Assembly (NCBI RefSeq): GCF_008084905.1
Contig: NZ_VSFC01000052.1
Location: 333,526 to 397,525, forward strand
From: Xanthomarina maritima
GTDB lineage: Bacteria > Bacteroidota > Bacteroidia > Flavobacteriales > Flavobacteriaceae
Length of the DNA stretch: 64,000 bases
Direction: 5' to 3'
Shown here: piece by piece, positions 55,852 through 64,000 of the stretch
How positions within the stretch are numbered: position 1 is the stretch's first letter
Layout of the letters: every line of letters starts with the position of its first letter
The notes under the pieces: generated by a model
Told to the model about the DNA's origin: nothing
The model's database searches: none
Seen by the model: the letters and a program-made list of their open reading frames with translations, nothing else
Program-made: the position numbers and the translations under genes

Positions 55852-57498
55852 CTATTTCTTTTCAAATATTACATTAAGTGTACGACCACTATAAATACTT
55901 AATGCTATAATCTCGCCTTTTTCATTTCTGTTAAATTTGATATACAAGCCATAATCTGTGCCAAAAAAATCTTTGGAAATGGGTTTTAAAGTGATGTCTT
56001 CATTCCAACGATGTTTAACAATTAACTGGTTGTTTACAACATGAATATTATATACAGTTTCTAATTCACTGCTCCAATAGTCACCTTTAAAACTTACCAA
56101 TTCTTCAGCTTTTGGGCTCCAAGATTCAACACGTTCAAAAACTTCTTTTGAGTTTGTTCTTATCGAAGTTAACTGAATCTTTCCGTTTGAAAGTTTTTCA
56201 ATTAGTACTTGATCATCACTGCCATTGATACGGAAGATAGTAGGTTCGGTTGGAATCAGTTTTCTTCTGCTATTAATAGAAAGGGTGTCTTCCACTATGG
56301 TTAGATTAATAGTTTTGTTTAATGTAGATACTACATATAGACCAGATAATTGTTCCAACGCTTCTTTTTTAATAGGAATACCTTCATATTCAAAATCATT
56401 ATCAATCATGAATTCTTCTAAAAGGACATCAGCAATTTTATTGATTGAAATAACACCATTTCTACCAAAATTTGAAACAGTAAAGATACCTGTATATTGA
56501 TCTGGAAAATACATTAATTGCGTAATAAAAGCTTCGTGACCACCATTGTGACTATAAGTTTTTAGTCCACGATATGTGCCTATTTCAATACCAAGAGCAT
56601 AACCTGAATTAATACCATTATTAAAAACAAATGGTTCAAGGAATAATTTGTTAACAGCATCTCCACCAAGCTTGGTCTTGCTATAATTGTTTATCCATTT
56701 TGTTATATCCTGAACGCTTGTATAAACATCTGCAGCACCAAAAATAGCACGATTACTTTTTTCATTTGTGTAACCAGAACTTTGATTAGAAGAGTAAGAT
56801 TCAGCAGCATTAATAATAACCTCACCAACATGAGTTTCAATCTGTGTGTCGTTCATCTCTAAAGGTTTCAGAATGTTTAATGTTACCCATTTTGCTGCAG
56901 ACATGCCAGCTGCTTTTTCAAAAACTTCTGCTAAAATAACCCAAGCTGTACTGTTATAAGTATAGGTTGAACCAGGTTCGAATTCTAATTGTGGTTGTTT
57001 TCTAACCACTTCCAAACACTCTTCCTGAGACAGTCGGTCGACACCAATGTTTCTGCCAGCAAGGCTTGACATAGTATAGGCTTCTCTGTAACCACTTGTA
57101 TGAGAAAGAAGATGTCTTATAGTAACTGGTTGGTCAAATTCTGGCCAATCTTCAAGATATTTATTTACAGGATCGTCTAACTTTATTTTCCCTTCAACCT
57201 GTAACATGGCAAAAGCATAACCTAGGAATTGCTTAGAAACCGAGCCAATATTGTAAACCATTTTCGAATCGTTGGGAATTTTGTAAGACAAATTTGCTAA
57301 TCCATAGCCTTTACTGAAAATGAGATTGCCATTCTGAACAATTCCAACTACTAATCCTGGAGTGTTATCTTTTACTGAAGAAGGAACCAAAGCATCGATT
57401 TTAGATTCTATATGGTTGAGGTCTATAACTTGCCCTTGTATGCTTGGCGAGTAAATTAATCCGATGATAATTAAAATAAATAAATAAACCTGCTTCAT
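55852..57498 (-). CDS. serine hydrolase, class C beta-lactamase-like
   Basis: The 548-residue product has a signal peptide (to about residue 22) and a penicillin-binding-protein/esterase-type domain. The nucleophile motif SxxK is SVSK in YNIGSVSKQF, and the third motif is HNGG in YSHNGGHEAF. The second motif, usually YxN, reads YNS in GSTYTYNSTAW. A C-terminal beta domain of about 170 residues follows the hydrolase core (from about residue 375). Such proteins are esterases, D-aminopeptidases or beta-lactamase-like enzymes; a substrate is not predictable. It is transcribed leftward and converges on lipB. Confidence 0.87.
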   Translation of the reverse strand: MKQVYLFILIIIGLIYSPSIQGQVIDLNHIESKIDALVPSSVKDNTPGLVVGIVQNGNLIFSKGYGLANLSYKIPNDSKMVYNIGSVSKQFLGYAFAMLQVEGKIKLDDPVNKYLEDWPEFDQPVTIRHLLSHTSGYREAYTMSSLAGRNIGVDRLSQEECLEVVRKQPQLEFEPGSTYTYNSTAWVILAEVFEKAAGMSAAKWVTLNILKPLEMNDTQIETHVGEVIINAAESYSSNQSSGYTNEKSNRAIFGAADVYTSVQDITKWINNYSKTKLGGDAVNKLFLEPFVFNNGINSGYALGIEIGTYRGLKTYSHNGGHEAFITQLMYFPDQYTGIFTVSNFGRNGVISINKIADVLLEEFMIDNDFEYEGIPIKKEALEQLSGLYVVSTLNKTINLTIVEDTLSINSRRKLIPTEPTIFRINGSDDQVLIEKLSNGKIQLTSIRTNSKEVFERVESWSPKAEELVSFKGDYWSSELETVYNIHVVNNQLIVKHRWNEDITLKPISKDFFGTDYGLYIKFNRNEKGEIIALSIYSGRTLNVIFEKK

Positions 57499-57635
57499 GA
57501 TAATTGGTTATTAATATTGTTATCAGTTCATGAGTAAAGTAGATGTGTTATGGGGAGATTGTAAGGTATGAAAAATCTACTACTTATTTAGTAACTAATA
57601 ATGATTATTGAAATCAACTATTATTTAATAACAAA

Positions 57636-58685
57636 TTACCCTTCCGCATTAAAATACACTTTATAGAAATGCATTTTTTTCTCATCGTCGTAACCACGTT
57701 CTAGATATTCGCTGGAAGCTTCTGGCGCATCTATATCTAATTTTATTTGAATGTTGGTATCGAGTTTAATTTCGGTTTTAATTTTTTTCTTTTCTTTTTT
57801 AACAACAGCTTCAGCCACATCAAACTGATTTCTAATACGAATATCTTGTTCGCTTTCGAAGTTTTTTTTATAATCGTCGAATAAGGTTTTGTGTTTGTCT
57901 TCTTCGAAAATTTCATCCTTAAAACGTTCTATATTTATAATTTCATTTTCTTTAAAAAAATCAATGGTTTTTGCTAAAAAGGTATTTTGCTCTTGGTTGC
58001 CATAAGATATTTTTAAAATGTCTTCTGAAAAATCTTTACATAATTCGATGTATTGTTGTGTGTGACTATTTGCATCGTCTGCATATTTTATATTCAGGAA
58101 ATGATTGGTCCAATATTGCGCATCATAATTATTATTGTCTGCACTTAAAACAATTGGTCCTTCGGCATCTGTCTGGTTTAAAATTATGCAGCCTTTATCA
58201 ACTTTTTTAGAACTAATGCCTTTCTGGACCATCACATCATAACTATTATTCTCTAAATACGTTTGAAAGAAATTGACTTTGTTTTCAATTTTAAAAATAC
58301 CCAAAGCATTTGTGGTAATTTCATTGAATTCTATCCCTTCGAACATCACAATCAATACGTCACCAGTTTTTATTTGTGCTGAATTAGACTGCTCGAACAA
58401 GTGTTTTACTATGTGTTTTGAAGTTTCAATAAACGCATCGTCTTCATTAAACATTTGAGAACTGTAAGTATTTATTTCGTTTAAAGAAATATCTGCATGA
58501 TGATTAAACCTATAAGACTGAATCAAAGAACCAAAAGGTCTTAATAAAAAAAGCAGCATAAGCTCGTAACTAGCTTCATCAAAATGTACCTCTTTTTCTG
58601 AAAATGCATTTTTAGTGTTGTTTTGTTTGTTACCTACTTTGTGAATAATGCATTTTGAAATACTGGCATGGGTACGTTTTATCAT
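57636..58685 (-). CDS. nucleoid-associated protein, NA37/YejK-like
   Basis: The 349-residue product matches the 37-kDa nucleoid-associated protein family. It opens HASISKCIIHKVGNKQNN and has VLIVMFEGIEFNEITTNALG, ISSKKVDKGCIILNQ, QYWTNHFLNIKYADDANSHT and a C-terminal acidic/basic region ending EKKMHFYKVYFNAEG. E. coli YejK (NdpA) is found in the spermidine nucleoid fraction; function in detail is unknown. It is the third gene of the rnhB transcript, 50 bp after its neighbour. Confidence 0.85.
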   Translation of the reverse strand: MIKRTHASISKCIIHKVGNKQNNTKNAFSEKEVHFDEASYELMLLFLLRPFGSLIQSYRFNHHADISLNEINTYSSQMFNEDDAFIETSKHIVKHLFEQSNSAQIKTGDVLIVMFEGIEFNEITTNALGIFKIENKVNFFQTYLENNSYDVMVQKGISSKKVDKGCIILNQTDAEGPIVLSADNNNYDAQYWTNHFLNIKYADDANSHTQQYIELCKDFSEDILKISYGNQEQNTFLAKTIDFFKENEIINIERFKDEIFEEDKHKTLFDDYKKNFESEQDIRIRNQFDVAEAVVKKEKKKIKTEIKLDTNIQIKLDIDAPEASSEYLERGYDDEKKMHFYKVYFNAEG

Positions 58686-58735
58686 AAGAAATTATCTAGC
58701 TTTAAGGCTATTAGGATTTAATTTTATTGAACAGG

Positions 58736-61171
58736 TTAATTGATCTGGTAAATAATAAACGAGTTATTGTCTGCTTTAGTTACAAATTCCAGATTTCTGT
58801 CTTTGTCTATATTGTCTAAAGTTATTTTAGAATTTCCGTAAACTGGAAAGTTTGAAATAGATTGTCCTTGGCTATCGAATAAATAGATTTTTTTGGACTG
58901 TAAATCGGTTACTGAAACATATATTTTATCGTAAATATAAAAGATTTCAGGATCTGTATAATTTCCGTAATCTAGTTCTATTGTTTTGGTTTTAATAATC
59001 AATTTGTTTTCAGATTGAGCAGCCAGTGTTTTACTTGTTGTTTCAATGTTATGTAAGTCTGTAAGATTTAGATTTTGTTCAGAGGTATTACCTTTAGTGT
59101 CTATTGTAACAAGTTTACCATATTTAGTAGTAGTTGTAAACTTGTTATTGTATAAATAAACAGCCTGATTAGAGTAGTTATAGTTTTTATTAACTGCCAC
59201 TCGAGTTTTTCCAATCCTATCTAAAATATATAGTTTGTTGTTTGTTTTAAATAACAGATAATCGTTTCTTCCAATACGAATGTGTTGAGGTTGATGATTA
59301 AGAGCGCTTTCTGCATTTTTAAAAGTGAATCCTTTAACGGTTTTTCCTAATTGATCAACCATAAAGATACTTTTACCTTGGGTAATTAATAATCTGTAAT
59401 TTCTGTTATTATCATAATCGAAAATAGAAAGAGGTTGCGTTATTTGATCGTTAAATTTTAATGGAAAAGGTGACACATCTTTTCCGTTTCTGTCTAAAAC
59501 ATACACACGATTTGAAGTGGCAAAAGCCAATTGAAGTCTACCATTTTTGTACATGTCTATTTGTTCAATTTTTCCAAGAACAGCTCCTTCTAATTGTTTT
59601 TTCCATAGTAATTTTCCTGTATTGGAAATAAGATATAGGTTATTTTTTACATCTTGAACTACTATTTCTTTTTGATTAGATTCATGATTAATTACAAGCT
59701 GAGGTATATTTAATAAGTCTTCATTTAATTTGATATTAAATTCTTCGGTAACTGAATTTTCTACAGCTTTTGTTTTACTCTTTTTTATTACAGCATTAAC
59801 ATGCGCATAATGATTATCGAATATAAATTGAATAGCTGAGCATTTATATTTTTCTAAATCTAAATTAAATTCTTCATCAATGATATTTTGAATAATACTA
59901 TTTAATTTATTTGGATTTACAACTAACATCAAAGAAGCTTCGTCGCTTAAATTTTCTTTTATAGTTTCAAAATAAGATCTATCGTTTAATGTGGTGTTAT
60001 TTTGGTAGTTTGCTATAATGTTTTGTAATGCTTCAACAGAATTTCCAAAAACAAAGAAATTGTCAATAACACAATACATATTGGCGTTTTTAAAACTTAT
60101 TAATGGGGAAAAGGCATTACTAAATAAATCTGGCTGACTAAAATCGAAAATATTAATCTGCCTATAAGTTTCAATTAAAGATTGCTCGTTTGATAAAGCA
60201 TCGTCTGTTGAGGTTTCATCTAAAGAATTTAAAACAATAGCTTGATTGTTTTCTTCAAAAATAACTCCAACTTCAACAATGTTATCAAAAAGTGTTGTTT
60301 CAGTATCTAGAGAATCTGAAAGTTTATATGTATCCAGATTCTTTCTAAAATTAGAATAGTTATTAAAGGTAAAACTCAAAAAGCCATCACTATTTGCAGG
60401 AGTAATTTTTGCCAGTAAATTTTCCTGTGGTATTGTGTTTTTAAAGATATTTATTAAGCTTTTTATAGAATCTGTTGCTTTAGTAATTCCGTTTAGTAAG
60501 ATTTCATCTTGTTCTAAATCAACATCAACCAATAAATATTCAGTGAATTTTACATTTGCAGTAGAAGCTTGATTAAAAATAGAACCTAAAAGTTGACCAT
60601 TTTTTTCATTGAAAATTATGGATAATTGACTATTTGGATCTGATGTATCTAAAAGGTTTTCTATTTCAATATTTTTGTTGTCCTTATTAATAGAATTAAT
60701 TAATAAATCTTGAGTTGAGGCTCCAATTAAGAGGCTATCCTTAATTATACTAAAAACACTTTTATTATTAATAGTTGTTTTGGTAAATGTGTGCTGCTTT
60801 GTTTTTATAGTTTCTTCAGAATGATTTGGTAAAGAATCAATATTTAAAATATTTAGTTGGTATTTTGTAATGAAAGCGTATTGAAGACTATCTTTTTCAT
60901 CTTCAACAAAACTTAATAAAATGTCATTATTAGTATTTAAATGTTTAAAAACTTCAAGTTTGTTAGTAATAGATTTATAAATATTTGATATAGATAAATC
61001 ATTAAGTAAGTCGTTGTTTCGAATATTGCTATTTAAACTTTCAATATTTGAAATTTTTAAAACTAATGAAGGGTTTTCTGGAATAAAATCTGAAGGGCTA
61101 CTTATTTTGTTATCAACGTTACAACCAGTAATTAGTAACAATATAAAGATGGAATAAAAAAATCTTTTCAT
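58736..61171 (-). CDS. large lipoprotein with C-terminal beta-propeller-like repeats
   Basis: The 811-residue product has a lipobox LLLITGC (Cys17) followed by NVDNK, with no strong surface-export signal. The first 480 residues resemble the DUF3352-type fold (PENPSLVLKISNIESLNS; SVFSIIKDSLLIGAS; KNANMYCVIDNFFVFGNS; a repeated inhibitor-like pattern). Residues from about 500 carry propeller-like repeats of 30-45 residues, for example VQDVKNNLYLISNTGKLLWK, VYVLDRNGKDVSPFPLKF, IFMVDQLGKTVKGFTF and LYILDRIGKTRVAVNK. No catalytic motif was recognised. It lies 32 bp after rnhB and 50 bp before the nucleoid protein gene. Confidence 0.78.
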   Translation of the reverse strand: MKRFFYSIFILLLITGCNVDNKISSPSDFIPENPSLVLKISNIESLNSNIRNNDLLNDLSISNIYKSITNKLEVFKHLNTNNDILLSFVEDEKDSLQYAFITKYQLNILNIDSLPNHSEETIKTKQHTFTKTTINNKSVFSIIKDSLLIGASTQDLLINSINKDNKNIEIENLLDTSDPNSQLSIIFNEKNGQLLGSIFNQASTANVKFTEYLLVDVDLEQDEILLNGITKATDSIKSLINIFKNTIPQENLLAKITPANSDGFLSFTFNNYSNFRKNLDTYKLSDSLDTETTLFDNIVEVGVIFEENNQAIVLNSLDETSTDDALSNEQSLIETYRQINIFDFSQPDLFSNAFSPLISFKNANMYCVIDNFFVFGNSVEALQNIIANYQNNTTLNDRSYFETIKENLSDEASLMLVVNPNKLNSIIQNIIDEEFNLDLEKYKCSAIQFIFDNHYAHVNAVIKKSKTKAVENSVTEEFNIKLNEDLLNIPQLVINHESNQKEIVVQDVKNNLYLISNTGKLLWKKQLEGAVLGKIEQIDMYKNGRLQLAFATSNRVYVLDRNGKDVSPFPLKFNDQITQPLSIFDYDNNRNYRLLITQGKSIFMVDQLGKTVKGFTFKNAESALNHQPQHIRIGRNDYLLFKTNNKLYILDRIGKTRVAVNKNYNYSNQAVYLYNNKFTTTTKYGKLVTIDTKGNTSEQNLNLTDLHNIETTSKTLAAQSENKLIIKTKTIELDYGNYTDPEIFYIYDKIYVSVTDLQSKKIYLFDSQGQSISNFPVYGNSKITLDNIDKDRNLEFVTKADNNSFIIYQIN

Positions 61172-61203
61172 TAACTTGAGGGGTTTTATGCAAATATAGT
61201 AAG

Positions 61204-61803
61204 TTATAGTTCTAATTTTAATTGATCTGGCAAGAGTCTAAAAGATTTTCTGTGATAATTTGTAATACCATATTTTTTTATGGCATTTCTATGTTCTTTT
61301 GTTGGATAACCTTTGTTTTTTCTCCAATTATACATAGGGAATTCTGTATGTAGTTTGTCCATAAAATCATCTCTATACGTTTTTGCTAGTATGGAAGCAG
61401 CAGCTATAGAAAGGTAATTGCTATCTCCTTTAATTATGGTTTGATGTGGAGTACTGGCAAAAGGTTTAAACCTGTTGCCATCAACAATAATAAATTCTGG
61501 GGTTGTTTTAAGATTTTCAATGGCTTGATGCATAGCCAAAATAGAAGCATTTAAAATATTAATTTCATCTATTTTCTCCGGAAACACATGTGCTACACTA
61601 TAATCTAGAGCATGTTCTTCAATATATGGTCTTAAAATATTTCGTTTTTTTTCTGATAATTGCTTGGAATCATTTAAAACAGAATTTTTAAAACCTATTG
61701 GTAGAATAACAGCAGCTGCAGTTACTGGTCCAGAAAGGCATCCTCTTCCAGCTTCATCTGTGCCACATTCCAAAGTAAAATCAGAGTAATTTAATTTCAG
61801 CAT
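61204..61803 (-). CDS. rnhB: ribonuclease HII
   Basis: The 199-residue product is RNase HII, with the first catalytic pair in [20 protein letters not shown], the third acid in FIIVDGNRF and the fourth in [20 protein letters not shown]. It cuts 5' to ribonucleotides in DNA and removes RNA primers. It appears to be the first gene of a three-gene leftward transcript. No consensus promoter was found in the AT-rich spacer to the divergent porin gene. Confidence 0.96.
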   Translation of the reverse strand: MLKLNYSDFTLECGTDEAGRGCLSGPVTAAAVILPIGFKNSVLNDSKQLSEKKRNILRPYIEEHALDYSVAHVFPEKIDEINILNASILAMHQAIENLKTTPEFIIVDGNRFKPFASTPHQTIIKGDSNYLSIAAASILAKTYRDDFMDKLHTEFPMYNWRKNKGYPTKEHRNAIKKYGITNYHRKSFRLLPDQLKLEL

Positions 61804-61882
61804 TTATATAAATCTTAAGAATAAGACGTTATTATTAATTGTAATATTGTTCATTATAAATAAATACCTATAAGATATTTTC

Positions 61883-61890
61883 TATTTTTG
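61883..61890 (+). promoter_or_regulatory. -7 promoter box (TATTTTTG) for the porin gene
   Basis: An exact TAnnTTTG match lies 78 bp before the ATG at 61969. No TTG was seen at the standard -33 spacing. It is the only exact box in the 165-bp divergent spacer. Confidence 0.42.
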
Positions 61891-61968
61891 ACGAAAATTA
61901 GATGTCTATCTATTAATTGTATCAAATAAAAACCTGATTTAGGCTGTTAAAAGGTCTTAAAAATAATT

Positions 61969-63948
61969 ATGAGAAAAATATTATTAGCATTTTTTTTAAT
62001 AGGTGTTGTTAATCTAGGATTTTCTCAAATTTCGCCTACTCGTAATAAAGATCAAAATCAAGAAGGCTTAATTAAAAATGAAAATTATCAAGACGATTCT
62101 TATCAAGGTTCTACTAAAAGTACAAGTAACGAAAATATTAAAAATAAAGATGCTAAAATAGATATGTACTTAATTATCTCACATAAAAGTGATACAACTT
62201 ATGTAGATACGACTCTTACTGTTAAAAAAGAATATAAATTTAACTATTTGAGAAAAGATAATTTTAACCTAATGCCTTTCTCAAATGTAGGCCAGTCTTA
62301 TAATACCTTAATATATATGTTTAATGATAATAATTTAATGCCTTCATTTGGAGCAAGAGCTAGACATTTTAATTATATGGAAATTGAAGATATTAATTAT
62401 TATCATGTTCCAACTCCATTTACAGATTTGTATTATAAAACGGCTTTCGAACAAGGTCAACAAGTAGATGCATTTTTTACGGCAAATACATCTAAACAAT
62501 TTAATTTTTCAATTGCTTATAAAGGATTAAGATCTTTAGGTAAATACCAACATGCTCTTACAAGTACAGGAAATTTTAGATTTACTTCTAGTTACAAAAC
62601 TAAAGATAATAGATATATAGCAAATGGACATATAGTTATGCAAGATTTGCTTAATGAAGAAAATGGAGGTTTACAGGATAGTAATGTGCCTTATTTTGAG
62701 TCTGGTAATCCCGAGTTTAAAGATAGAGATTTGTTAGCTGTAAATTTTGAAGATGCAGAAAACATTTTAAAAGGCAAACGTTTTTACTTAAATCATAAAT
62801 ACATTATTAATAAGAAGATTGATTCTTTAACTAAAAATAAATTAAGTGTTGGACAAGTTATAGCTTTTGAAGACAAGTATTATGAATATAACCAAGATGA
62901 TCAAAACGATTATTTTGGAGGAGCTTTTAGGCAAGATGATTTGAGAGATAGAGTAACATTAGAAGATTTTAATACAAAGTTATATGCTAATTATAGTAAC
63001 AATATAGTTGGAGATATTCAGTTTAATACTACTTATAATAATTTTAATTATGGCTATGATAAAGTTACTTATATAAATAGCAATCTAATTACCAATAGGC
63101 TAAAAGGAGATGTTATTTCAATAGGAGGAACTTATTTTAAAAATATTAAAGGATTCAATATAGAAGGTGAATTCGGTTTGAATGTATCAGGAGATTTTGA
63201 AGGAAACTTTTTAATGGGAAAGGCTTCATATCAATTTACTGATGATATTTTGTTTAGTGCAAAAATAAACCATTCATCTAGAGCTCCTAATTACAATTAT
63301 CTATTGTATCAAAGTGTCTATGAAAATTATAATTGGGAAACAAGCTTTAATAATACAGAAACACAGAATATAGAATTTGTGTTTCAGTCTAATAAAATTG
63401 CTAATTTATCATTAAATATTACTTCAATTAACGACTATGCTTACTTTAAAAAAGTATCTGATACTGGTTTAGTAAAACCTTTTCAAAGCAATAAAGCAAT
63501 TAGTTATTTATCCATTAAGTTGGAAAAAGAGTTTAGATATAAGAAGTTTGCTTTAGATAATTCAATAGTATACCAAACTGTTAATGATGACAATCAAGTT
63601 TTCAATGTTCCAGAATTTGTAACAAGAAATACACTTTATTATTCTGATTACTTTTTTAAGAAAGCTTTGTTTCTACAAACAGGAATTACATTTAATTACT
63701 TCTCTAATTATTATATGAATGGTTACGATCCTCTTCTAGCAGAATTCTATGTTCAAACAGATAGAGAATATGGAGGCTTTCCTAGATTTGATTTTTTTGT
63801 AAATGCAAAGATACAACAGGCAAGAATCTATTTCAAGGCAGAGCATTTTAATTCTGCATGGACTGGATATGATTTTTATTCTGCGCCAAATCATCCATAC
63901 CGAGACTTTGTTATTCGCTTCGGATTAGTTTGGAACTTCTTTTTATAA
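61969..63948 (+). CDS. putative outer membrane porin (Porin_10 type)
   Basis: The 659-residue product has a signal peptide ending at LGFSQ (residue 20), a Gln/Asn/Ser-rich linker (about 25-60) and a beta-barrel-like region with alternating aromatic residues. It matches the Bacteroidota putative porin family: FNYLRKDNFNLMPFSNVGQS, FGARARHFNYMEIEDINYYH and VPTPFTDLYYKTAFEQGQQV, and the last strand YRDFVIRFGLVWNFFL ends in an aromatic. Transport substrate is unknown. It is divergent from rnhB. The remaining 52 bases of the window hold no recognisable gene. Confidence 0.85.
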   Translation: MRKILLAFFLIGVVNLGFSQISPTRNKDQNQEGLIKNENYQDDSYQGSTKSTSNENIKNKDAKIDMYLIISHKSDTTYVDTTLTVKKEYKFNYLRKDNFNLMPFSNVGQSYNTLIYMFNDNNLMPSFGARARHFNYMEIEDINYYHVPTPFTDLYYKTAFEQGQQVDAFFTANTSKQFNFSIAYKGLRSLGKYQHALTSTGNFRFTSSYKTKDNRYIANGHIVMQDLLNEENGGLQDSNVPYFESGNPEFKDRDLLAVNFEDAENILKGKRFYLNHKYIINKKIDSLTKNKLSVGQVIAFEDKYYEYNQDDQNDYFGGAFRQDDLRDRVTLEDFNTKLYANYSNNIVGDIQFNTTYNNFNYGYDKVTYINSNLITNRLKGDVISIGGTYFKNIKGFNIEGEFGLNVSGDFEGNFLMGKASYQFTDDILFSAKINHSSRAPNYNYLLYQSVYENYNWETSFNNTETQNIEFVFQSNKIANLSLNITSINDYAYFKKVSDTGLVKPFQSNKAISYLSIKLEKEFRYKKFALDNSIVYQTVNDDNQVFNVPEFVTRNTLYYSDYFFKKALFLQTGITFNYFSNYYMNGYDPLLAEFYVQTDREYGGFPRFDFFVNAKIQQARIYFKAEHFNSAWTGYDFYSAPNHPYRDFVIRFGLVWNFFL

Positions 63949-64000
63949 TCTTTAAACAAGTGACACCAATGTATCAGTTATTCTTAGACATTTAGTGGTT

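Overview
The window is an AT-rich chromosomal segment of a member of the Bacteroidota, almost certainly family Flavobacteriaceae. The evidence is a SusC/SusD pair, Flavobacterium-type promoters (TTTG/TTG near -33 and TAnnTTTG near -7), leaders that are A-rich with no clear Shine-Dalgarno sequence, a type IX secretion sorting domain, a Porin_10-type outer membrane protein and the gene order rplQ ... carA-eno-gltA. No tRNA, rRNA, IS element, prophage, plasmid function or CRISPR array was recognised. Most of the window is core genome.

Layout. 0-8 kb: the 3' end of obg, a DUF4136 lipoprotein, an exported DinB-like protein and a very large (2103 aa) alpha-2-macroglobulin-type protein on the minus strand. 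8-12.3 kb: a TPR protein, mpl (murein recycling), a secreted protein with a duplicated domain, a 547-bp intergenic region full of 10/11-bp tandem repeats, and a PaiB-like flavoprotein. 12.3-18.8 kb: radC, a polysaccharide-deacetylase-like protein, a YjjG-type phosphatase, a coiled-coil exported protein, rarA, a rhomboid protease and rlmB. 18.8-25.2 kb: a minus-strand susC-susD operon with two further lipoproteins, closed by an intrinsic terminator. 25.3-27.1 kb: a BamA/TpsB-like outer membrane protein, divergent from the ribosomal cluster.

27.3-44.7 kb is one continuous str-S10-spc-alpha ribosomal supercluster: rpsL, rpsG, fusA, rpsJ, rplC, rplD, rplW, rplB, rpsS, rplV, rpsC, rplP, rpmC, rpsQ, rplN, rplX, rplE, rpsN, rpsH, rplF, rplR, rpsE, rpmD, rplO, secY, infA, rpmJ, rpsM, rpsK, rpsD, rpoA, rplQ. 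It begins with a strong promoter before rpsL, has a likely internal promoter before rpsD and ends at a strong terminator after rplQ. There is no tuf after fusA, and no map or adk after secY. Spacers before rplC, rpsH, rpsK and rpsD are unusually long; those before rplC and rpsD contain clear inverted repeats.

44.7-51.2 kb: two paralogous exported proteins of unknown function, then carA, eno, gltA and a DDAH-like amidinohydrolase, with most of these units closed by an intrinsic terminator. 51.2-64 kb: a secreted M28 peptidase with T9SS signal, YceI, lysS, a Pmp3-like peptide, lipB, a class C beta-lactamase-like hydrolase, a NA37-type nucleoid protein, a large beta-propeller-like lipoprotein, rnhB and a putative porin.

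The items most worth following up are: the alpha-2-macroglobulin-like protein that carries a SusC-type N-terminal extension with a TonB-box-like segment in the middle of the chain; palindromic repeat elements that sit in frame inside that same gene; the 11-bp minisatellite cluster at 11.28-11.63 kb; the paired hairpins between rpsJ and rplC; and the unknown paralogous pair between rplQ and carA.
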